Source: Batillaria attramentaria
Taxonomy: Eukaryota; Mollusca; Gastropoda; Batillariidae
DNA length: 64,000 nucleotides
Assembly: GCA_018292915.2 (NCBI GenBank)
Contig: JACVVK020000165.1
Span: 323,501 to 387,500, forward strand
Reading direction: 5' to 3'
Of the stretch, positions 29,701-38,818 are shown piece after piece (positions within the stretch are counted from its first letter, which is position 1; every line of letters begins with the position of its first letter). The notes below the pieces were generated by a model that saw nothing but the letters and a program-made list of their open reading frames with translations, did no database searches and had not been told where the DNA came from. Position numbers and translations under genes: made by a program.

Positions 29701-32530
29701 TCCAAAGAGTTTGCCAGCAATAACTTACACAATAATAACTACTAGCTATCACATAAACCCACACACAGGAGTAGATGACCAAGAACGTAAAACACACCCC
29801 AAAACTATACCTTAATTAATAATTTAGCTTCAGATTACACAAATGCCTAGATTCCATGGAAACTACGCGCAAAGCTTACAAGAATCTAAGCAACATCTCC
29901 TTTTTTTCTCTTTTTTCAGTGATCACAATTTAGCCGACTTGCTCGTCTACTCCTATTGGCAAAAGAAAAAATTGCTATAAATTAATAAATTATAGTCAAA
30001 AAGCGGCTTATACTCACCACAGTTACAGAACACAGGTGCTGAAGATTGTGTCTCCAGAGAGATGTAATTGTGTTGGTGTTTTGATAAATTGTCTTCGGAG
30101 CCGAACGCAACTACTGGTAAAACTAAAAGGGGGCAGCTGATGCTTCTCTGTTGAATTTCCAACCAACCAATGGGATCACTTTCCATTACGATTATCTCAC
30201 AATTACAGACTAACAGGACCCAATGCCCACACTGGTAGCAAAGCATTAGATGCAACATCCCCCCCCCCACCCCCCCCCGACTACTTCCTGTGTGATCTGC
30301 CGACTGCAGTACTTAAAATGTATGCACATGTATGTGTGTTGTGTGTCCGGAGGCGTCGAATCCAGACTTACCTCCTCATCATCGAGGTATTCCTCGTACC
30401 AGTCCCACAGATCTGCAGGTGGTTGTGTGTATCTGCAACACATGGCGCCGTTATTCCCCTTGTGATACTGACAGTGCCAGTCGCAATGATCACCATCATG
30501 ACATGCGGCAACAATTCATAGACAAAATGTCCCAACAGACCATTCTACTACTGACAGAACCTTCTCAACGACTCCAGACGGCTGCTTTCCTAGAGTCGCA
30601 CAAGCTGCAGCTGCAACGCAGAACAAACCTGTACAGGCTGTATGCTGACAAAATCAAATGGCCCATGACCCAAAAGGAGAAAAAGTGTATAGCATTTAGT
30701 GACAAAGTGGCAATGCCATGAACGCTCATCTGCAAACCAGATGCACATTACAGGTGATCATGGGCATACTCCCCTGGAATTTTGTTTAAAAATCTGACTA
30801 AAATTTAGCAATTTGGTGCATTTTGACATAAGTTTCACTGCCTCATAGGAGCAAACCACAAAGAGGTGGAGGAATGTTGTTGTTTTTTTAACCAAAGGTG
30901 GAAGATTTTCACTTTTAGTTTAGCCCTGATACATTAAACTACAGTACTATACATGTCATCACGTCTCAGGAATAAGTCACACTTAAAACAACAAACACAA
31001 TTTAAGGAAACTCAGATACGCAATAAAGCAATAAAAGTTTATATTTGTCCACCTCTACCTCCAGCCAAACTGAACAACTGCGCCCAACAACAGACAGATC
31101 TAGACTACTGCCTGACATTCAAATTATGCAGAGAATGACAGCTTTAGCAATAATGTGCATTTGTATTTGTTTGTGCAAGGACAAGTAGACAGACTATAAT
31201 ATAAATGAAACAGACTATTATATAGTACCATACCTGATGTACATGAATCCCAAGCCGCGAATGTAAGGGGAGTCTTGATGAGTGATTAGACCGATGACCT
31301 GTTTTTTAGTCAGTTTGAGGGTGAACAACTTGTACAGCAGACAGAAAGCACTGGACACGATCCCTCCTGCTCCGACACCTCGCACCTGCACATACAACAA
31401 ACTGAACACTACAGCATCAATAAGTGCCCCAAAAATAAAATTTTAGAAATTAGCACGAGCAAAAAATGAAGGCCATTCCTGAAAACACTGAATAATATCA
31501 TACGTAATTCAAAGAAAGGTGGACAAGTCACTTGACAAGTGGTATAATCATAATGTTGCCAGTCCAATAAATTACTGATCACATTATTGATTATTCATGC
31601 ATTTTCTTGAAAGTGAAAACTGCAAAAGCAGCACTACTAGTAAGTACTACTACTACTACTAGTACTACCAGTACCAGTCTAAACTGTCAGGTCAGTCAAA
31701 TCAACAAACCAAGGTCATACAATAATAAACTAAGACTAACTGAGACAGTGAGAGAAAGATCTCTCTAACAAGCATACACCTCTTCAAATTGGGAGAAAAA
31801 TAAATTGTGGTGACACAATATAATAATCCATAGACACAAGAACTAAAGGACTGAAAGGATCAGGGGAACTAAGTCTATTGTTTACTTACCCCTCCACACA
31901 TGCCAGTTTGGCCTGCTGTCTTTCGGCTCCCTTTTTCCCACGGCTCCAAATGCTCAACCTTAAAAAAATAAAAATAAAAAAAATGGAATTTGAAGCATGG
32001 GTGTTACAAGAAATTGACTATGACAACATACGCTTTCATAATCTATATATGCCCTGAAGCACTTTCAGCTTAAAACATCCACTTGTTACCAAATACTACT
32101 ACAAAAGAATCAGTACACTTCAACAGACAAACCTGTGCTGTGGCTTGTGACACTACAGTTTGTGAACCAGAACGTTCACTCAAATCCTTAACAGAAATAT
32201 CATGACACTTTTCTTCTTCCTACTAAGCGCCTACAATCAAAACTGTTCATTATTATGGCACTTTGAGTGTGTGCTGCATGGCTCAAATGGTTGAATGTGT
32301 GTGTGGGGGGGGGGGGACAAAGAACCAAAAAACAAAGAACCAAAAAAATGCATGGTCTTTAAAAAAAACCTCACCTTGTAGTAGATTTCATCAATGACTT
32401 CATGATATGTCTTCAGTTCAAACAGGTTGACCTTAAAGTATGGTGATGACTGGATGTTTGTCAAGATAAGCGTGTTTAAATTCATCGTTTTCTCATTTCC
32501 CCATGTTGACATGGGGTTGTTCGGCGGCAT
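23239..32530 (-). CDS. PRPF38B: Pre-mRNA-splicing factor 38B
   Basis: Six coding exons give 400 residues with complete phase agreement: 32375-32530, 31890-31958, 31234-31385, 30372-30432, 27547-27803, 23239-23746. The start ATG at 32530 gives MPPNNPMSTWGNEKTMNLN. The PRP38 domain covers residues 10-200 and shows YFKVNLFELKTYHEV, EPWEKGSRKTAGQTGMCGG, GGIVSSAFCLLYKLFTLKL, FMYIRYTQPPADLWDW and AGGGHVMTIGEMLRQWL. The C-terminal half (exon 6) is an Arg-Ser/Arg-Glu domain. The family acts in the nucleus as a spliceosome component needed for activation. Vertebrate homologues are longer because of the RS tail. Intron 5 holds a 3.3-kb retrotransposon in antisense. The gene is divergent from WDR31. Confidence 0.97.
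23750..24230. other. Rest of original PRPF38B intron 5
   Basis: Without the retrotransposon and one target-site copy, the intron would be about 490 bp. It contains a diverged interspersed repeat at about 23870-24040 shared with 6.8-7.0 kb. Confidence 0.6.
24231..24245. repeat. RTE target-site duplication, left copy
   Basis: TACATACCCCCCTCC here and at 27540-27554. On the minus strand it reads GGAGGGGGGTATGTA, i.e. eight exon bases plus the donor GTATGTA of PRPF38B intron 5. Confidence 0.97.
24246..27539 (+). mobile_element. Full-length RTE-like non-LTR retrotransposon
   Basis: The 3294-bp insert is bounded by a perfect 15-bp target-site duplication. It has a 277-bp 5' leader, one intact ORF (24523-27531), almost no 3' UTR and a tail of AAGT tandem repeats. 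A single APE-RT ORF with a short tandem-repeat tail is typical of RTE-like elements; clade placement is inference. It is antisense to PRPF38B and lies at the exon 5 donor. The intact ORF and perfect duplication point to a recent insertion. Confidence 0.94.
24523..27531 (+). CDS. Endonuclease-reverse transcriptase of RTE-like element
   Basis: The 1002-residue ORF is uninterrupted. The apurinic endonuclease comes first: TWNIRTMYE, LSETRW (near 58), MGDFNAKIG (near 167) and SDHHLLATT (near 264), supplying the catalytic Glu, Asp, Asn and His. The reverse transcriptase follows: FIDYEKAFDSVDREALW (near 639), GVRQGCLLSPFLF (near 697) and FADDLALL (near 740). The C-terminal region has LLYGCETW (near 864) and a WGWIGHTLRKP block, found in many invertebrate elements of this type. 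All visible catalytic residues are kept, so the copy may be competent. It is often misannotated in animal genomes as a craniofacial development protein 2-like gene. Confidence 0.95.
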   Translation: MTHCSESRKEAARPTPLLTPRTTTRVATWNIRTMYEVGRTIQVAREMKNYKIGVLGLSETRWLQTGQLRFSSGEQLLYSGHTEDGAPHTEGVALMLAPEAQRALIGWEPVNSRIITAKFITKKKDIKLNIIQCYAPTNDAEEEKKDDFYQQLQTVIDRGGAKDMTILMGDFNAKIGSDNTGYEDTMGTHGLGQMNENGERFADFCALNQLVIGGSIFPHKRIHKATWRSPDHVTENQIDHICISRKFRRSWRDVRVMRGADVPSDHHLLATTLRLRLKRHTNANSTRTRYNVGLLRNTDTQAAFRISLSNRFQPLQDLIEDSEMDIETQWEHSKKLWHDTCEEVLGKRKTQHKEWISADTIQKLEVRKEQKTALNTSRTRRAKAKAQEEYTAADREVKRSTRKDKRDYIDNLASQAEEAARQGNLKDLYQVTKKLTGKFQQTDKPVKDKNRHPLTTTEEQLKRWAEHFRELFNRPIPETPPDIPPAETELPINCDKPSKAEIRKAIMTLRNGKAAGPDEIPAEAIKADTETAVNMLHSLFSKIWEKEEVPAQWKEGIVIKLPKKGDLRDCSNYRGIMLLSVPGKVLNRILLERMREAVDPMLRDQQAGFRRNRSCADQIASLRIIVEQSLEWNSPLYINFIDYEKAFDSVDREALWKLLRHYGVPGKIISLIQCTYQDMSCRIAHAGQLSESFEVKTGVRQGCLLSPFLFLLVIDWIMKTTTAGRKNGIQWTLWTQLDDLDFADDLALLSHSHSQMQDKTTCLEATSAGTGLKINRKKTELMKINTTANTPVTVGGEPIREVESFVYLGSVVDGQGGTDRDVTARIGKARAAMVMLKNVWASKVVSIRTKLRIFNSNVKSVLLYGCETWRTTKTMQQKIQTFLNTCLRRIFNIRWPEKIRNEELWERAGQEPVAKQILRRKWGWIGHTLRKPASSTTRQALTWNPQGKRKRGRPRNSWRRDTEAELCKQGTNWTGVARLAQNRVRWRRVVDGLCSTWSQGPK
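27547..27803 (-). CDS. PRPF38B: PRPF38B exon 5
   Basis: The acceptor is TCCCCAG. The exon reads EVDVKAGGGHVMTIGEM, then LEWYSTLFPRIPVPIEKDI and an acidic PEPEPEH linker, ending in Gly codons before GTATGTA in phase 2. The last eight exon bases and the donor lie inside the retrotransposon's right target-site copy. Confidence 0.96.
27804..30371. other. PRPF38B intron 4 with repeats
   Basis: A tandem array of about 25-bp units (28286-28392, built on ATATGACC(A/C)CTGTACAA) is visible. A block ending ATGTGGCTAATCAAATAAATTC near 29100-29130 resembles a LINE 3' end. No exon signal was found. Confidence 0.6.
30372..30432 (-). CDS. PRPF38B: PRPF38B exon 4
   Basis: 61 bp, completing an Arg codon and then YTQPPADLWDWYEEYLDDEE; donor GTAAGT, phase 0. 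This block is highly conserved in PRP38B. Confidence 0.95.
30650..30890. repeat. Interspersed repeat shared with 62.2-62.5 kb
   Basis: AAAAAGTGTATAGCATTTAG, GACAAAGTGGCAA, CTGACTAAAATTTAGCAATT and GGTGCATTTTG recur in the same order at 62233-62500. Family unknown. Confidence 0.65.
31234..31385 (-). CDS. PRPF38B: PRPF38B exon 3
   Basis: 152 bp, reading VRGVGAGGIVSSAFCLLYK through THQDSPYIRGLGFMYI; acceptor TGTGCAG, donor GTATGG, phase 2. Confidence 0.96.
31890..31958 (-). CDS. PRPF38B: PRPF38B exon 2
   Basis: 69 bp, VEHLEPWEKGSRKTAGQTG then MCGG; acceptor TTTTTAAG, donor GTAAGT, phase 0. It would be missed by ORF length filters. Confidence 0.95.
32375..32530 (-). CDS. PRPF38B: PRPF38B exon 1 with start codon
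   Basis: 52 codons from AAGATGC; a further upstream in-frame ATG exists but the homologous region starts at WGNEKTMNLN, and MPPNNP gives the better context. Ends DEIYYK before GTGAGG, phase 0. Confidence 0.93.
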
Positions 32531-33766
32531 CTTGGAAAGACTCTCTGCAAAGAAACGAGACTGAAGACACTCTAAGGCACAGACAGACTGCTGACACAAT
32601 GGACAGCGATCTCACACAAGAACTGCATAAAGAAACGTGCGAATTACTCGATCAGGAATTTGTGTCACTAAACAGAATCTTGAGCGAAGCACACTGAAGA
32701 TTCAACTTCAGTTCCAGATTCATTTTCAAATCAGTTTGGCACAAAAGACTTTTGTGGTTTTTCTTCTTTTTTTTCAGAAATACACCCAAACAGACGTCGA
32801 TCACTTGATCACAACGAATTCAAGCCAAAATTCAACGGGAAACCTTACCTTATATATGACTAACTGAAGTCAAGCCAGCTCAAAAGATTTTCTTGTCGAG
32901 CGTTCGCCTCACGACTTTTCCGACGTTTGTCCAAACGATTTACCGGAAGTGAAAGCAATGCCCTCTATATTTAGAGGGGCGTAACTCTCAGATTATACTT
33001 TCCTGGCGTCTTCGATAAAAAAAACTAAAAAGTTTCTCTCGTCGTCTGCAGCGTTTTGTGTACATCAGACTTGCCTGCAATATATCAGTTACAAATAGCT
33101 GACGGTCTGGTCACCGATACAGTCATTCTAGTGCACATATTCTGCCAGAGGCTTCAATCTTTTCCCTGTAGCAGACGACTGAAGGTAGCTAACTCCATTC
33201 GCTTCGCATAGCGACGGCAGTGGACGCTTGCTTGATGGAACTCGTCATCATCATTATGCGGCATTTGACTTGAATATTACAGGGCTGTCTGACTGCAGAT
33301 AGCATAAAGTAATGGGAAAACTGTTCAGCAAACGGAAAACGCCAAAATATAATAGGTGATTTGTTTGACACCTGCGCATTAAAGTGTGCATTTTGACTTG
33401 AGTCATTCGTCAGCACAAAGAAAGGTTCTTGTTCGTATACAGAACAGCCTCGTGTGCGGTGCAGAGGAATTATATATATATATTCTGCGACAGTTTGTGT
33501 ATTAATTGATCTTTATGCAAAACCAGAAATAACAGCATTGGTTAAGGTTTTTAGGCAGAATTCATTAACTGACGTTTAGTCAAGATGGTCATATCAACAA
33601 TTGTAATTTGTATAGTAATTTTAGTTTTGGTGATACTGAACAGCACCTGCAACCCAGCACGGCAGGTTACCAGGTTTATGATGAAATGCAGTACTAAACG
33701 GGGGTTTTTTTGTGTGTATGATGACATGCAGTACTGAATGTGTTCATTTGTGTTTTCCCCTTTCAG
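32531..33766. promoter_or_regulatory. Divergent promoter region PRPF38B / WDR31
   Basis: PRPF38B starts at 32530 on the minus strand. The first coding exon of WDR31 is preceded by an acceptor at 33766 on the plus strand, so its 5' UTR exon must lie in this interval or very close. No other gene separates them. I could not fix either transcription start; a short TA run is at 33472-33482. Confidence 0.6.
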
Positions 33767-33829
33767 TGCGCAAGAGAGGGCAGAGGTGAAGGTTGATCCA
33801 TTGGAAGGGTCCACACTGGGGGTGGCAGC

Positions 33830-34726
33830 ATGTCGCGACCCAGTGTCCACTCGGATGCTGTGGTCAGCTTGGCAGCCATACAGCCAGGTCTTTGCTTGTC
33901 TGGCAGCAAGGACAAGGTCAGGTCCATTGTCTAGTCCATATACATGTTTGTTGCTTTGTCTTTGACAGGAGTTCTTCGTCTGCTGAAGACGGTTGGGCTC
34001 CTACAGCGTAAATAACTCTGGGGTGTGACACCGTAATTGGATGTGGTCAGGTGGGAGAGCTAAAAAGTTAAGACTATGTACATCTGAAAGGGGTACAGTT
34101 AGGGAGTGAAGATGTAATTGCAAATAACAAAAATGTATACAGCCCTCTTGCTGTCTTTGCTACAGATCCAACTAAACCCCTACTAATGGACAGGGATGAT
34201 ATATATATATATATATGATATCCAGAAGGCATAATCACTGACTATCACATGCCACATATCAAATTACAGTTTGACTGGACTGGCAAACCACATATATACC
34301 TGCCACTTGCAGCCTTTAAAATCTCCCACTGCACTGACTTCACTCTAATCTGGCACGCCCTTGCTCAATGCCCCCCCCCCCCCCCACACACACACACACA
34401 CCCCACACCCCACCCCCTCCGGACTCTAATCTAGCACACACTTGCTCAATCAATGCAGTGGATGTGTACGAGCAAAACATGTGTAACTTGACTGCAGGAC
34501 CTGCGCCGCATTGCCACATCGGGGTCAAATGTCCATAGCCAGTCCGTAAGGTGCAAGACTTAGTCTAGTCACTGTGGTTGTGCAGCTTGGAATGCTGAAC
34601 TTCATACGTGTGTGTGTGTCTACATGTGTATTTTCCCAACTGTCTGTGTAGAGCGTGGCATTGTATGACTACCAGAACAGCCGCCTGGAGGACAGGTGGA
34701 CTGGACATGAGAGAGAGATCACAAAG
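33830..34726 (+). CDS. WDR31: WDR31 exons 1-2
   Basis: Exon 1 (33830-33916 coding; exon from 33767) reads MSRPSVHSDAVVSLAAI to SGSKDK and ends before GTCAGG. Exon 2 (34652-34726) reads SVALYDYQNSRLEDRWTG to EITK before GTATAA. Both are phase 0. The intron holds a poly-C/CA run at 34373-34402. Confidence 0.9.
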
Positions 34727-36694
34727 GTATAATTGCACGTGTTGGGTTTTTGTAGTCCTTTTTTTTTTGGGGGGGGGGGGGGGTATGTGTGGTTTTTTGT
34801 TGTTATTGTTGTTTGGGGTTATTTGTGGGGGTGGGGGAATGTTTGTTTTTGTTTTGGTTGTTGTCATTTGGATTTTTTCCTTTTCTATTTTGGTTTTTTG
34901 TTTTTTTGTTTTTTGCTGGTTGGGTTTTTTGTGTGTTGTTTTTAGTCATTTTAATTTTTTATTGTTGTTTTTGTTTTGGGGTTGGTTTTTTTTTTTGTTT
35001 ATTTGGGGGGAAGGGGGTGTTGGAGAGAGAGGAGAGCTACCTCAGGCCTTTGCTAGCTCCAGTGGTATTCCTCCCAGCTTATTGGTAGAATCCACGGAGG
35101 GCTTGGAAGCTGAGACAATTTCCTCCTACAGTCATGATGATGAGGGTGATGGCATGTTGCTATCATGGAGGTCTCTATGGAAGATACAAGACAGTGGCAC
35201 TGCTCGTTTTGTTTGAAGGTTTGCTATGGGGCGAGCTGCGCAGGAATATTCAGCGCCTCACGAGACAAGACGATCAAAATGTGGCAACGTGGGAACTCGC
35301 ACAGTCTGCGTGACTTTGTCGGCCATGAATTGGTGGTCACCGCCATTCACTTGAACGATGGTAGGTAAAAATATACCAAACAACAAAAGAAACGCAAAAT
35401 TCCTCTGCATGGTATGTGTTTCTCATATGGTGGATAAGACGCTGACCAGACTCTATTATCGCGGAAATATGGCATGCCAAAAAAAAAAAAAAAAAATTCT
35501 ACAGGGATGATTAGCAAGCTGAACATGGTTTAGAGCATATGTGGTAGACTAGTAACCGACCAGCTCATGCACCATATTAAATTACAGTTTGACTGGTAAA
35601 TCCTGCCTTCTTGGTCCCGTAAACGCAGGTCTGACATGTAATTGGAGACAGGGAACATGATCAGGCGCACATTTTATACGCATTTTTAAACAATTTTCTT
35701 CAATGCTGTATGGTACACATGGACATAATTATTTCATTTGAAATTTGTGCTGATTTTTGTGCAGACAATACGCTGCTTTGCAGTGGTTCCCGTGACAACA
35801 GTGTGCGCCTCTGGGACGTGGAGACGGCGGCCTGCCTGCGAGAAAACAACATTCCCCAGAACTTGGTCAGTGTCCTGGTACTTTCACTGATTCACTGTCC
35901 TCGTCCCCGCCCCCACAAAATCCCCCACCCTCCCTCCAGCCCTAGCACCACCCCATCTCCTGAACACCACCCAGGTTGTACAGTTCTTGATTCCAAAACT
36001 GACTGTGAGGATTCCAAAACTTGAAGCAGAGCCTTTGTCCATATGATTGTGATATGTTGATGTTTGGTTTGTGATACGTGCGATCGAAGTGAGCATTTGT
36101 AGAATTCATTCCCGGTGCCTTGAGCCAAGCATCTAGGAAATAACATCTATGGATATCAATGAAATTATTATTATTATTATGACAAGTGTGTATGTGTGGA
36201 TACGAGCCTGTGGTGATAGTCTATACGTGCGTTGTACTGCAGGTGACGGATGTGAAATGGATACCTGGCACTCACCTGGTGCTGCAGGCAGGCGAGGACA
36301 AGGAAGTCAGGTGAGATTGCATTAAAGCCTATAGACGCTTGCTGGTATGCAACAACTTTGTACAAACGTTTTCATTGAATGTGTTAACTCTTTAACAGCC
36401 CAAGTTCGACCACCCTCTGCCCACTATAAGATACAGGGCTGCCACTCTTCCTGCTGTGGCAGGATTTCCTGCTTTTTGAACTGGCTGTGAGAGCTTTCTT
36501 GCTTTATAAAGCGTTTTCCTGCTTTTTCCGGCCAAAAAATCGCGAATCTGTGTCTATTGCTGGACCGTCGGCCTTCCCGGGTAAGGTGCATTTTGCGCCT
36601 CATATTCAATGTATAAACTCAAAATAATCCTAGAATGCCAGAACAAGATTCCTCTCAGCATCAAGTGTGCAAAAGCAGGAACACTCGACCGCTG

Positions 36695-36744
<50 letters not shown>

Positions 36745-37038
36745 CTTGTTAAAAAGAACAAGCCACTGCACACCAGTAGGAGCCACTTCAAGCCACTATT
36801 ACACAAGGCACGGGCCTTCATTTTCTCAACCAGGAAAGTGTGAAGCTGCGAAATAATTTTGTTTTTGGTCTTTTGGCCAGAATTTACGACACCCGCACGA
36901 TGACCGTGGTGCGAAACTTCATCAAGAAGCAGTATATTCAGATGAGCTGTGATATCACGCCCGACGCCAGCTTCTGTCTGACGTGTAGCAATGGGTTCGG
37001 TGGCAACGGCTGTGAGGCCACTGTGAGTTAGAACTGTT

Positions 37039-37096
<58 letters not shown>

Positions 37097-38818
37097 GTTT
37101 TTCTCTCTGTGTGTTGTTTTTCTCTCTGTGTGTTGTTTGTTTTTTTGTGTGTCCATGTCTGTCTGTGTGTTTGTGTGGCTGGCTGGCTGGCTGTATTCAC
37201 TGTTAACTAGGGTAATCAATGACACTGTTCAAGTGTTTAGTGTTAGCAGTGGTGTGTGTGTGTGTGTGTGTCTGTGTGTGTTTGATTTCAGTAATTTAAC
37301 TAGGACAGGACCATAAAAAGGTTTTTACACCTAATCTTTTATCCTTGTGAAATGGTGTCCCTTTACCTTTATCTCGCTCTTCCCAACAATTCGAAACGTA
37401 GATGACATCTGCGTCTGCTCAAGGAAATACGTCATCAGTACTTTACTCTCACAACTGCAAACAGCTGTCAAGGTGTTCAGAATTTTGTCCTCTTCCCATC
37501 ATCCCCTCTGTAATCATGATAAAGGGATTAATGAGATCGATGATGAGTTCCGTTGTTTCTATGACAGTTATGGGATCTCAAAACATACGCAATAGTACAC
37601 GAGTTCAAAGGTCACCGAGAGGCAGTGGAGGCTTGCATATTCCTGCCGCCGTCGGAGCAACCAATGGTGGCCACCGCATCACGCGACTGTTCTGTGCGCG
37701 TCTGGGACAGGGACTCCAAAGGTAATGCAAACATCTGTGTGTGTGTGTGTGTCTCTCTCTCTCTCTCTCTCTCTCACTCTCTCTCTCACTCTCTCTCTCT
37801 CTCTCTCTGTACGTCCTTCTCCCTCCCTCTGTGTATGAACACAAATAATAGGAATCCCACACACACACACACATACACACACACACACATACACACAGGG
37901 TTGCTAGTAAGTAGTATACATCACTTCATGTTTTGCACTTATCTTTTATCATATCTTCTTCTGTTTCTTTTTTCTTTTTTCTTTTTTTTCGTTTTCCCCC
38001 AGAATGCCTGAGTGAACTATCTATTGGTGCTGCAGGCCCGCTCACGTCTCTAATCGCTTACGAGGATGGAAGGTAGGCTACACTCTTGATATCAACGTTG
38101 TCGATACGCGTTTGCCGCATGTGTGAATCCGTATGTTAATTTGCAATCTGGTGTTGGCTCAGCGCCAGCTGTGGGAGAATGTAACTGAGCAGGGATGGTA
38201 TTTATAAAGCGTTTAGCTAGGATAAGTGCATTGGATCTAAATGGGGACGTAAGAATGGCAAATGTCATTATGGACGACTCCGCCCGTGTCAGCCATGGGA
38301 ACCATGGGGAGAGAAAGTCATTTTAGGGGAAAAAAGCATTACGTCAATCTCTTCCATCTTGAAATCATCCCTTTCACCATAAAATCGTGTCATTTTTTTT
38401 TTTATAAAAGTGCTTATAATTAATTTCAAACCATACCAAACACAATTAGGAAACATCTGAGGAAGATCGCTTTAAAAAAAAAAAAAAAATCAAAACTTGC
38501 TAAAATCGCCCAGTTGGCACGCACTCAGTGCCTGGGTCATGGGGGAATTCTGCAGTGTGCAGTCAAGGCTGGCAGCAGTGAGTTAATGTCGACAGTCTCA
38601 GACACCACAAAAACACCTCAGAACAATCTGTGATCCTGGATATATTGGGGAATGGGCCTTCCAATAAATTTGTTGGCTGTTTGCGCAGTATACTGGTGGG
38701 CACATTCAACATGGGAGTACAGGTGCTACAGCGGAGCGGAGCCACTCTCCAAACCCAAGTCGTCTTTCTGAACGGTTCTCGTCGCCAGGAATCCACGTCG
38801 CCAGAATTTTGTCTGTGA
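33830..38818 (+). CDS. WDR31: WD repeat-containing protein 31
   Basis: Nine coding exons give 322 residues with complete phase agreement: 33830-33916, 34652-34726, 35219-35360, 35765-35865, 36243-36310, 36881-37022, 37568-37721, 38003-38072, 38689-38818. The protein is a string of WD40 blades: CLSGSKDK, HEREITK, FSASRDKTIKMW, CSGSRDNSVRLWDVETAAC, LQAGEDKEVRIYD, then the family signature TCSNGFGGNGCEATLWDL, FKGHREAVEACIFLPP, TASRDCSVRVWDRDSK and GPLTSLI. The start is the first ATG (AGCATGT) after an in-frame TGA in the same exon, giving a shorter N-terminus than the mammalian protein. Mammalian WDR31 is linked to ciliary function; that role is from the family, not seen here. It is convergent with the laminin gene. 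Confidence 0.96.
34746..35036. repeat. G/T-rich low-complexity tract
   Basis: Long T, G and TTTTTG runs on the plus strand in WDR31 intron 2. The Phe/Trp/Cys-rich open frames here are artefacts. Confidence 0.9.
35040..35180 (-). mobile_element. SINE family C, 3' fragment
   Basis: GCTCCAGTGGTATTCCTCCC, GAATCCACGGAGGGCT and the ATGATGATGAGGGTGATG stretch match the low-coordinate end of the SINEs at 51622 and 52750. It ends about 35 bp before WDR31 exon 3. Confidence 0.8.
35219..36310 (+). CDS. WDR31: WDR31 exons 3-5
   Basis: Exon 3 (35219-35360) carries FSASRDKTIKMWQRGNS and GHELVVTAIH. Exon 4 (35765-35865) carries CSGSRDNSVRLWDVETAAC. Exon 5 (36243-36310) carries VTDVKWIPGTHLVLQAGED. Donors are GTAGGT, GTCAGT and GTGAGA with exit phases 1, 0 and 2. 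Confidence 0.94.
36394..36812. repeat. Interspersed repeat plus (CA)n, shared with 46.0 kb
   Basis: TTGTTAAAAAGAACAAGCCA and ACACCAGTAGGAGCCACTTC recur at 46072-46130, and the CGACCACCC(T/C)CTGCCC block at 36407 recurs at 46039. A CA run lies at 36699-36742. Confidence 0.75.
36881..38072 (+). CDS. WDR31: WDR31 exons 6-8
   Basis: Exon 6 (36881-37022) carries the most diagnostic stretch, LTCSNGFGGNGCEAT. Exon 7 (37568-37721) starts LWDLKTYAIVHEFKGH and ends VWDRDSK. Exon 8 (38003-38072) carries ECLSELSIGAAGPLTSLIA. Exit phases 0, 1 and 2. The introns hold TG (37042-37094, 37250-37280) and CT/CA runs (37740-37890). Confidence 0.94.
38689..38818 (+). CDS. WDR31: WDR31 last exon
   Basis: The acceptor is TTTGCGCAG; the frame reads SILVGTFNMGVQVLQRSG onward and stops at 38816-38818. 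The first part fits the last WD blade; the tail after LQTQ is not conserved as far as I can tell. Confidence 0.88.

Noticed and set aside
33738..34011. Alternative frames in WDR31 exon 1 (75 and 72 residues)
   Set aside because: Only the third frame joins in phase to the WD40 exons and gives SGSKDK.
34608..35216. Phe/Trp/Cys-rich 202-residue plus-strand frame
   Set aside because: It is low-complexity T/G sequence and runs through WDR31 exon 2 in the wrong frame.
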